From Streptomyces sp. NBC_00237 (GTDB lineage: Bacteria > Actinomycetota > Actinomycetes > Streptomycetales > Streptomycetaceae), in assembly GCF_026342435.1 (NCBI RefSeq), contig NZ_JAPEMT010000002.1, forward strand, positions 1,364,001 through 1,428,000: a stretch of 64,000 bases of DNA. The letters run 5' to 3'. The translations under genes and the position numbers were made by a program. Below, piece by piece: positions 43,360 to 50,290 of this stretch. Position 1 is the first letter of the stretch. Each line of letters opens with the position of its first letter. Under the pieces are notes generated by a model that saw nothing but the letters and a program-made list of their open reading frames with translations, searched no databases and was not told where the DNA came from.

Positions 43360-44070
43360 TCAGAAGTCGAAGCCGAGTTGGCCCCCGCTTTCCAGTGCTG
43401 CGGCCTCTGCCGAGGGCCGGTGCTTCTTGAGGTGCCGCCACTTGGGAAGTCCGTCGAGATAGGACCAGGAGAGGCGGTGGTGCGCGGTCGGCCCCAGTTC
43501 GGCGAGGGCCGCCTGGTGCACGGGCGAGGGATAACCCGCGTTGGCCGCGAAACCGTACGGCGCGCAGCCTCCGGCCTCCGACTCCAGCTCGGCCATCATG
43601 GCGTCCCGCCGGACCTTGGCGATCACGGAGGCGGCCGCCACCGCGATGCAGGACTGGTCGCCCTTGATCACCGTACGAACCCTCCAGGGAGCCCCGAGAT
43701 AGTCGTGTTTCCCGTCGAGGATGACCGCATCGGGCCGTACCGGCAAGGCATTTAGCGCACGTTCGGCGGCGAGCCGCAGGGCTGCCGTCATGCCGAGGGC
43801 GTCGATCTCCTCGGGCGTCGAGTGGCCGAGGCCGTACGCCGTGACCCAGTCCTCCAGGACCGGCAGCAGCGCGTCACGGCGCTTGACGGTGAGGAGCTTG
43901 GAGTCGGTGAGTCCGGCGGGCGGGCGGCGCAGGCCGGTGACGGCGGCGCACACGGTGACCGGTCCGGCCCACGCTCCGCGCCCGACCTCGTCGACTCCGG
44001 CGACGGTACGGGCACCGGTGGTGGCGCGCAGCGAGCGCTCGACGGTGTGTGTGGGTGGTTCGTACGGCAT
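43360..44070 (-). CDS. rnhB: Ribonuclease HII
   Basis: The 236-residue protein shows the RNase HII signature 'GVDEVGRGAWAGPV' (Asp27, Glu28) and further acidic residues in 'AVILDGKHDYL' and 'SVIAKVRRDAMM'. It cuts the RNA strand of RNA-DNA hybrids and misincorporated ribonucleotides. Length is normal with a short C-terminal extension. It lies 94 bases upstream of the conserved hypothetical on the same strand and may share its transcript. Confidence 0.96.
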   Translation of the reverse strand: MPYEPPTHTVERSLRATTGARTVAGVDEVGRGAWAGPVTVCAAVTGLRRPPAGLTDSKLLTVKRRDALLPVLEDWVTAYGLGHSTPEEIDALGMTAALRLAAERALNALPVRPDAVILDGKHDYLGAPWRVRTVIKGDQSCIAVAAASVIAKVRRDAMMAELESEAGGCAPYGFAANAGYPSPVHQAALAELGPTAHHRLSWSYLDGLPKWRHLKKHRPSAEAAALESGGQLGFDF

Positions 44071-44242
44071 GGCGCCAGCCAGAGTACGCCGCCGGGGGTC
44101 GCCCGCGACACCCCGGGCCCGGGGCGGTGCGGACCGGGGCGGAACGGGAGAGGGCCCCTCTCCGTCACCGCCCCGGAACGCGCACGTCCGATTCGCTTCC
44201 GCACACCTTTACGGGGAGGTGTCGGCGCTTCACGGGCCGGTG

Positions 44243-46132
44243 TCAGCGATAGTCGTCGCCGTGGTCGCCCACGGAGGAGCCGTTGCACTCGGCGATCCGT
44301 CCGTCGACCGGGCGCTGCTCGAAGAGGTCCAGCGCACGCTGTTCGCTGCGGCTGGTGGCGTACCAGGGACTGTCCTTGTCCAGCCCCTCCCTGATCTCCA
44401 GCAGCGCACAGGTGCGCAGGGGCTCGGGCAGCTTGTCCAATGCGGGCACGGCGTCCGCCGACAGGTCCTGGAGGTACTCGACGTCGATCGTCCTGTACTT
44501 CTCGTACCGGGCGACGTTCCGCTCCGCAACCAGCGCGTCCGGCGACACGAGCCCGAAGGCGAGCACCGCAGCCCCGGCGCTCGCGGCGAGCGCGCGGGGC
44601 AGCCAGCGCGCCCCGAACACCCCGGCGGCCATGATCAGGACGATCACCACGCCGAGCCACAGCTCCATCGCGGCCACCGAGATGCGCAGCCGGGTGAGGC
44701 CGTACGCGTCGACGTACATGTTCATCCGGCTGAGCGCCGACGCCACGACCACCAGCGTCAGCACGCACAGCACGCCGAGCACGGAACGCACCAGCACGTG
44801 ATCGCGCGCACCTCCGCGCGGCGCCCAGCGCTTCGCGAAGGCAATCACCACGAGGGTCAGCACGGTGGCCCACAGGAGCTGCCAGAAGCCCTGCCTGGCG
44901 TACTCGGCGATGGGCAGGTCGGTCTCGTCGAGCACCGCTTCGTAGCCGCGCAGGAGCACCGCGAGCTGCACCCCGATGAAGGCAGCGAACAGCAGGTTGA
45001 GCACGATCAGCGGAAGCGCCCACTCCAGGCGCTTGCGGGCCCTGCCGGGCTTGATCCTGGCCTTGTCCCACTGGTGCGGGGCCGCGGCCGTGCGGGCGGC
45101 GGCGAGCGCGCCGACCAGCCCGAGGAAGAAGAGCAGGAACCGCCAGGGCCCGTCGCCGACGGAGACCTCCGGCACGAGGTCGCCGAGGAGTTGGGCGAAG
45201 GCTGCGTCGGCACTCACGAACAGTGCGCCGAAGACCACCAGCAGGGCGGCCGCGATGGCACCGGTACGGAGCACGGGCCCCCAGCGGTCCCGCGAGCCGT
45301 CCGCCCGCTCGCGCATCCCCCGCCAGCCCCAGCGCACGCCGGGGACCACTGAGCCCACGATGCCCACGGAGCCGATGAGGACACCGGCCCAGGACCGGCT
45401 GCCGTGCAGCGCCAGCGAGCCGAGCGCGAGCGCGGAGAGGATCGCGAGAAAGGTGGGCCAGCCCGCGTCCCGCAGCGCGGGCACCGCGAGGAGCGCCAGC
45501 CCGCCGAGGCCCCAGAGCAGGGTCCAGGGCCGGATGCGGCGGCCCGCCGCCTGCGCGGCGAAGTACGCGGCGAGGGCGGCGGGCACGGCGACGACCAGGA
45601 GGTTCAGGCCGAGCCCGTCGCCGAGGAACAGCGCGCTGAGCAGCGCGGTGGCCAGCACCGCCCACAGGGAGGCGGCACGGATCCGGGCCGGGGGCGCGGG
45701 ACGCACTCCGGCACGCCAGGCGGGCGGGTCGAGAGCCTTCTTCTGCCGCTGCTGCTGCCAGTGCTGGTGCGCCTGCCACTGCTGCCACTGCTGCTGTTGC
45801 CGGAGTTCCTGCGCGGGGGTCTGCGCGTATGCGTGGCCGGGCGCGGGTGCGGGTGCGGGCGCGGGTGCGGGCGCGGCAGGCTGCGGCTGACCGGGGGCGG
45901 CCGCCGGTGCCGCCGCGACTGCCCGAGCGGGGGCGGCTGCCGATTCCGACGCCGGTCCCGGTGCCGACAGCGGTGCCGACGCCGGTGCCGGTGTGACAGC
46001 AGGCTGCGGTACGGCGTCCTGCGGACCGGCGGCAGGCACCTCTGCGGCCCCGGCTTCCGCCCCCGCGGAGGCACTCTCCCCCTCGGGCGATGCGGACGGT
46101 GACGGTATCGACGGCTGTGCGTCGTCAGGCAC
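44243..46132 (-). CDS. DUF4153-family polytopic membrane protein
   Basis: The 629-residue protein has a low-complexity cytoplasmic N-terminus of about 155 residues, with Ala-Pro dipeptide runs and a Gln/Trp-rich stretch 'RQQQQWQQWQAHQHWQQQRQ'. About a dozen hydrophobic helices follow (about 165-520), then a small soluble C-terminal domain ending in acidic residues. It fits the DUF4153/DUF4173 family of unknown function. The pure Ala-Pro stretch is encoded by a simple gcgggt-type hexamer repeat around 45841-45877, likely to vary in length between strains. Confidence 0.8.
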   Translation of the reverse strand: MPDDAQPSIPSPSASPEGESASAGAEAGAAEVPAAGPQDAVPQPAVTPAPASAPLSAPGPASESAAAPARAVAAAPAAAPGQPQPAAPAPAPAPAPAPGHAYAQTPAQELRQQQQWQQWQAHQHWQQQRQKKALDPPAWRAGVRPAPPARIRAASLWAVLATALLSALFLGDGLGLNLLVVAVPAALAAYFAAQAAGRRIRPWTLLWGLGGLALLAVPALRDAGWPTFLAILSALALGSLALHGSRSWAGVLIGSVGIVGSVVPGVRWGWRGMRERADGSRDRWGPVLRTGAIAAALLVVFGALFVSADAAFAQLLGDLVPEVSVGDGPWRFLLFFLGLVGALAAARTAAAPHQWDKARIKPGRARKRLEWALPLIVLNLLFAAFIGVQLAVLLRGYEAVLDETDLPIAEYARQGFWQLLWATVLTLVVIAFAKRWAPRGGARDHVLVRSVLGVLCVLTLVVVASALSRMNMYVDAYGLTRLRISVAAMELWLGVVIVLIMAAGVFGARWLPRALAASAGAAVLAFGLVSPDALVAERNVARYEKYRTIDVEYLQDLSADAVPALDKLPEPLRTCALLEIREGLDKDSPWYATSRSEQRALDLFEQRPVDGRIAECNGSSVGDHGDDYR

Positions 46133-46342
46133 GGGACCCCCTCCCGACCAGGCACGTCACGCCTCGCGCGGTACGCGGCGGGCTGCACCTGGTGTCTCAT
46201 TCGGCGCCCGCCGGAAGTGATCATCGCGGCGGCGTGCCGTCAGATTAGCCCGGAGTCGGCGCGTCCCTGACGCCCCGTCGCAGATGCGGACAGAACCGTG
46301 ACAGCGCACCGTCAACCTGTCGGCGAGGACCGGCAGACGGAA

Positions 46343-46375
46343 GGGGGCCGCCCGGACACCGTCCGCGCGGCCCCC
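46343..46375 (-). terminator. Terminator after the ADP-ribosylglycohydrolase gene
   Basis: Arms gggggccgc (46343-46351) and gcggccccc (46367-46375) form a nine-bp stem with an inner cggac/gtccg pair, 38 bases past the stop on the minus strand. Confidence 0.78.
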
Positions 46376-46412
46376 TGACGCACCAGCGAGCACGCACCCG
46401 AAGAACGAGCGC

Positions 46413-47321
46413 TCAGCCCACCCGCTCCGGCAGCCACTGCGGCAGCACCTCGGTCTGCTCCAGCCAGCGCTCCGGCGGGCGGCCCGCCCGCGTACCCGCG
46501 AGCACCCCGCCGACGATGGCGCAGTTCGTGTCGACGTCCCCGCCGACCTGCGCGGTCCGCCAGAAGGCGCCCTCGAAGTCACCGAGCCCGCGCGCGGCCG
46601 CCCACAGGGCGAACGGCACGGTGTCGTGCGCGCTGGTGCGCCTGCCGCAGCCCAGCACCGCCGCGACCGTGTTCGCGTCGTCGTAGTCCAGCATGTCGCG
46701 CGCCCTGCGCAATCCCGCCCCGACCGCGCTGCGCGGGACGAGCGCGATCACGCCGTCGAGCAGTGCCGCGGGCGTCGGCGGTCCGGCCGGGTCCGCCGCG
46801 AAGGCGGCAGCGGCGGCGACCGCCATGGCACCCATCACCGCTTCCCGGTGCTGGTGGGTGACGTACGCGGAGATCTCGGCCTGGTGGGTGGCCTGCTCCG
46901 GGTCGTCCGCGTACCAGGCGCCGAGCGGCGCGATCCGCATCGCGGCGCCGTTCCCCCAGGAGCCGCGTCCGTCGAACAGCGCGGCGGCCAGTTCCCGCCA
47001 GTCGCCGCCCTCGCGGATCAGCCGCAGCATGCGGTTGACCGCGGGCCCGTAGCCTCGGTCGAAGTCGTGGTGGTCGGCGAAGGAGCGTACGAGGACGTCC
47101 TGGTCGATCCTTCCCTGCCCGGCGAGTACGGCCAGCACGGACGCGGCCATCTCGGTGTCGTCGGTCCACTGCCACGGTCCTTCGGGCAGTTCCCGGCGCT
47201 TGAGCAGGGGGTAGTTGGCGGGTACGAAGAACTGGGAGCCCAGTGCGTCTCCCACGGACAGCCCTCGCAGGCTGTCGAGCGCGCGCTCGAAGCGCGGGTC
47301 GGAATCGGAGTCAGCGGTCAT
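46413..47321 (-). CDS. ADP-ribosylglycohydrolase family protein
   Basis: The 302-residue protein has the DraG/ARH signature: 'SVGDALGSQF' near the start, the magnesium-binding 'WTDDTEMA' (about 50-57) and the second metal motif 'GGDVDTNCAIVGG' near residue 260. It should remove ADP-ribose from proteins, nucleic acids or small molecules. No ADP-ribosyltransferase gene is next to it. The histidine phosphatase gene is 11 bases upstream on the same strand, so they probably form an operon. The C-terminus 'LEQTEVLPQWLPERVG' is typical of one actinobacterial subgroup. Confidence 0.93.
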   Translation of the reverse strand: MTADSDSDPRFERALDSLRGLSVGDALGSQFFVPANYPLLKRRELPEGPWQWTDDTEMAASVLAVLAGQGRIDQDVLVRSFADHHDFDRGYGPAVNRMLRLIREGGDWRELAAALFDGRGSWGNGAAMRIAPLGAWYADDPEQATHQAEISAYVTHQHREAVMGAMAVAAAAAFAADPAGPPTPAALLDGVIALVPRSAVGAGLRRARDMLDYDDANTVAAVLGCGRRTSAHDTVPFALWAAARGLGDFEGAFWRTAQVGGDVDTNCAIVGGVLAGTRAGRPPERWLEQTEVLPQWLPERVG

Positions 47322-47332
47322 CGCTCAGCACT

Positions 47333-47992
47333 CTAACCGGTGGCCCCGTAGGACTCCGGGGTGCACCAGTGCGCGAACGGCCGGTCCATCGTGTACCGCC
47401 CGTCGTCGCCCAGCTCCAGCACCCGCATCTCGGCGTTGCCGGGATTGGACAGCGACTCGAATTCGGCGACGGACCAGTGGAACCAGCGCATGCAGAACAA
47501 CCGCATGGTCAGCCCGTGCGTGACGATCAGGACGTTCTCCGGGTGGTCGGCCGCCTCGAAGCTGCGGTAGAGGCTCTCCAGGAAGGCCCCCACACGGTCG
47601 TAGACGTCCGCACCAGACTCCCCCTGGGCGAAGCGGTAGAAGAAGTGCCCATAGGCGTCCCGGTACGCCTTCTGAAGGCGTACGTCGTCGCGGTCCTGCC
47701 AGTTCCCCCAGTCCTGCTCGCGCAGCCGGGGCTCCTCCCGGACCCGTACGCGCTCCGGGTCGAGGTCGAAGGCGCGGAAGGTCTCGTGGGTGCGCCGGTA
47801 GGGCGAGACGTACGCGCTGATCCGCTCGTCGCCGAAGAGCTCCCGCAGCCGCCCGCCCGCCGTACGGGCCTGCTGCCAGCCGGTGTCCGTGAGCCTCAGG
47901 GCATGGTCGGGCTCGCGCTCGTAGACGGTGTCATCGGCGTTGCCCTCGGATTCGCCGTGCCGGACGAGGACGATGCGTCGCGGTCGTGCCAT
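47333..47992 (-). CDS. Histidine phosphatase (phosphoglycerate mutase-like) family protein
   Basis: The 219-residue protein shows the catalytic 'LVRHGESEGN' (phosphohistidine His12), the second His in 'VTHGLTMRLF' and a Glu-containing middle region 'REQDWGNW'. Proteins of this form are broad phosphatases rather than glycolytic mutases. The position beside the ADP-ribosylglycohydrolase suggests a role in clearing phosphorylated ribose compounds, but this is inference. Confidence 0.92.
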   Translation of the reverse strand: MARPRRIVLVRHGESEGNADDTVYEREPDHALRLTDTGWQQARTAGGRLRELFGDERISAYVSPYRRTHETFRAFDLDPERVRVREEPRLREQDWGNWQDRDDVRLQKAYRDAYGHFFYRFAQGESGADVYDRVGAFLESLYRSFEAADHPENVLIVTHGLTMRLFCMRWFHWSVAEFESLSNPGNAEMRVLELGDDGRYTMDRPFAHWCTPESYGATG

Positions 47993-48085
47993 GCCGAAAC
48001 CCTAGTTCGACGGCGCTCGGCGGGCTCGACCGGCCTCCCGCAGCGCCTCCATCCGGCGTACGGAACGCCGCGCCGGACCGGACGG

Positions 48086-48691
48086 TCACACCGTCCAGTA
48101 CGGCTCGAGCTCCACCACGTCCCCCGCCAGCGCCGCGACGTCCGCCTCGGTCTGCGCCCGCAGCGACAGCCGCTCCACGCGCTCCGCCCGGTACTTTCCG
48201 TGCTCGGCGGCCGACTGCCACATCGACAGCACCAGGAACTCGTTGCCGGGGGCCTCCCCGAAGACCCCCCGCAGCATGCCCGGCGAGCCCGCCATCGCCG
48301 GGTTCCACACCTTCTGCTGCATCAGCGCGAAGTGCTCGACCCGGTCCTCGCGCACCTTGCAGTGCGCGATGCGCACCACGTCGGCGTCGGTGAAGCGCGG
48401 CTCGAAGCCCGTCTTCACGTCGAAGCGGTAGTCGAACAGCTTGACCTGGACGTCCTTGTACGTTCCGGACTGCGCGGCGGCGAGCCGGTCGTGCGAGCGG
48501 GCCATGAAGGAGTCGTAGAAGGCGCGGCTCTCCCAGAAGGCGAAGACGTGGGCCACCCCGTCCCGCCCTCTGCTCCAGCCGCCGCCCTGGCCCCGGAATC
48601 CGGGTTCGCCGAGCAGCCCCGCCCATTTCCGCTGCCCCTGTTCAAAACCTCGACGGTCCACGACAGTGCAGCGAATCCACTTGACCAGCAC
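48086..48691 (-). CDS. DUF4937-like protein with two ABM-type (dimeric alpha/beta-barrel) repeats
   Basis: The 201-residue protein starts 'VKWIRCTVVDRRGFEQGQRKW' in outline and shows two similar halves, each with 'W...(G/A)...F..FW' and 'F..D.....I.HCKV' type segments. This is the pattern of stress-responsive A/B barrel and antibiotic-monooxygenase-like proteins (YdbC/DUF4937). No cofactor motif is seen. The GTG at 48689-48691 begins the conserved part. It lies 33 bases past the arylamine N-acetyltransferase stop on the same strand. Confidence 0.72.
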   Translation of the reverse strand: MLVKWIRCTVVDRRGFEQGQRKWAGLLGEPGFRGQGGGWSRGRDGVAHVFAFWESRAFYDSFMARSHDRLAAAQSGTYKDVQVKLFDYRFDVKTGFEPRFTDADVVRIAHCKVREDRVEHFALMQQKVWNPAMAGSPGMLRGVFGEAPGNEFLVLSMWQSAAEHGKYRAERVERLSLRAQTEADVAALAGDVVELEPYWTV

Positions 48692-48724
48692 CGCGCCATC
48701 GTACGGCCAGGAGGGTGGCGCAGG

Positions 48725-49555
48725 TCACCCCGCGTCGGGGTGCACCCGGCCGACGGCCGCCGCGTCCTCGGCGCTCAGCCCGATCCTGAACACCTCGGCG
48801 AGGAGGTCGGCCAACTCCTCCGGGGCGACCGGACGTTCGTCGAAGCTGCCGTCCGACCTGCCGGTGCGCAGACTGTCCGCGACGAAGCCGTACCGGGCGT
48901 CGGGGGCGATGCGGTGGGCGACGACCTTGCCCAGGAAGCTGGAGCGGGGGTGGGTGGAGCTGTAGTGGTTCATCAGGACGAAGTCGACCGGGTAGAGCGT
49001 CTGCGGCGCGAAGGCGTACAGATCGACCCACCCTTCGGTACGCAGCGACCTCAGTACGAGGATGCCCTCGCCCTCCTCCTCGGCGATCGCGAAGGTCCAT
49101 CCGTCGCTCTGCCGCACCTGCGCCCCGGCCCGCAGCGGCATCGGCTCCAGCAGCCCCTGCCAGCCGAACCCGGCGTCCACCAGCCACTGTTCGCCCTCGA
49201 CCGTCACGACGAGCACGGCGTGCGTGACGGGCAGCAGGGCGTCACCACGCGTACGGTTGCGCGCCCCTCGCCCCGCCACCTGGAAGCCGAGGCGCTCCAG
49301 TGCGGCCGCCAGCAGGGTGTTCTGCTCGTAGCAGTAACCGCCGCGCGCCTGTCCGACGAGCTTCTCCTGCACCCTCTTGAGATCGAGGGGCACTTCGCGC
49401 CCCAGAGCGACCTCCACGTTCTCGAAGGGGATCGTCGTCACGTGCGCCCTGTGCAGTGCGTGCAGCACCTCCAGGGTGGGCGCACGCTCGCCCTCGTACC
49501 CGATCTTCGCCAAGTAGGCGTCCAGGTCGATCTGTTCCCCGCCCCATGTCGTCAT
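48725..49555 (-). CDS. Arylamine N-acetyltransferase
   Basis: The 276-residue protein has the NAT Cys-His-Asp triad: Cys in 'ARGGYCYEQN', His in 'VTHAVLVV' and Asp in 'LVDAGFGWQG'. The N-terminus 'DAYLAKIGYEGERAPTLEVL' is standard for the family. It transfers acetyl or other acyl groups from CoA to arylamines or hydrazines; in actinomycetes some members close ansamycin rings, but no such cluster is here. The ATG at 49555 is chosen because the conserved N-terminus begins there; a longer frame upstream overlaps terD. Confidence 0.94.
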   Translation of the reverse strand: MTTWGGEQIDLDAYLAKIGYEGERAPTLEVLHALHRAHVTTIPFENVEVALGREVPLDLKRVQEKLVGQARGGYCYEQNTLLAAALERLGFQVAGRGARNRTRGDALLPVTHAVLVVTVEGEQWLVDAGFGWQGLLEPMPLRAGAQVRQSDGWTFAIAEEEGEGILVLRSLRTEGWVDLYAFAPQTLYPVDFVLMNHYSSTHPRSSFLGKVVAHRIAPDARYGFVADSLRTGRSDGSFDERPVAPEELADLLAEVFRIGLSAEDAAAVGRVHPDAG

Positions 49556-49645
49556 GGACACAATGATCGCCGGGGCTGCCCCGACTTGTCGCGCCTCCCT
49601 CGCCCTGTGAGGATCGGCGCACGACTGGAAGCGGAGGGACAGACC

Positions 49646-50176
49646 GTGAGCAGCTTCAACAAGGGAATCCGGAAGGCCGAGGTCGCCCTCAAGTGGGACC
49701 CCAACCCACGCGGCACGCCCGCCGCCGACCTCGACATCGTCGCCGCCGTGTACCGGGCGGAGGAGCTGTACGACAACCCCGCCTACCTGGTGCACTTCGG
49801 CAGCCGCTCCCCGGACGGCACGATCACCCTGCACCGGGACAGCAAGACGGGCCAGGGCTTCGGCCCGGACGAGCAGATGACGATCGAGCTGGAACGGCTG
49901 TCGCGGGAGTACGGGCGGGTGGTGCTCGGGGTGGCGATCCAACAGCGTGAAGGGCGCGCGGAGTTCGGTGACATACAGAGCACCACGATGCGGGTGGCGG
50001 AAGGCTACACCGAGCTCCTGACCAGCGACTTCTCCACTGTCGCGCGGGCCACCGCGGCCACTGTCGCGGAGTTCGTGCGCGCGGCCGACGGGAGCTGGGA
50101 CATGCACGAGACGGTGCGCGGATTCGACGCGGGACCGGAGGAGTTCACCCGGCTGATGGGCGTGCGGCAACGCTGA
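49646..50176 (+). CDS. TerD-family protein
   Basis: The 176-residue protein contains a TerD domain: 'VALKWDPNP', 'ADLDIVAAVY', 'HFGSRSPDGTITLHRDS', with acidic calcium-binding-type residues, and 'FGDIQSTTMRVAEG' near the end. Family members are linked to tellurite and general stress responses and may bind calcium and membrane-bound complexes. The GTG at 49646 follows cggaggg. It stands alone, divergent from the acetyltransferase gene and not in a ter cluster. Confidence 0.9.
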   Translation: MSSFNKGIRKAEVALKWDPNPRGTPAADLDIVAAVYRAEELYDNPAYLVHFGSRSPDGTITLHRDSKTGQGFGPDEQMTIELERLSREYGRVVLGVAIQQREGRAEFGDIQSTTMRVAEGYTELLTSDFSTVARATAATVAEFVRAADGSWDMHETVRGFDAGPEEFTRLMGVRQR

Positions 50177-50229
50177 CGTACGAGCACCGGCGCTGGTGTA
50201 CGGGCACGGGCCTACGCGCACAGCAGCAA

Positions 50230-50258
50230 GGGCGGCACTCCGCAGTGGAGTGCCGCCC
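50230..50258. terminator. Bidirectional terminator between terD-like gene and nrdJ
   Basis: A perfect 12-bp stem (gggcggcactcc with ggagtgccgccc) has loop gcagt, between two convergent stops. Confidence 0.88.
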
Positions 50259-50290
50259 TCGTGCTACCCGTTCAGGGCGTCAGCCGTGGA

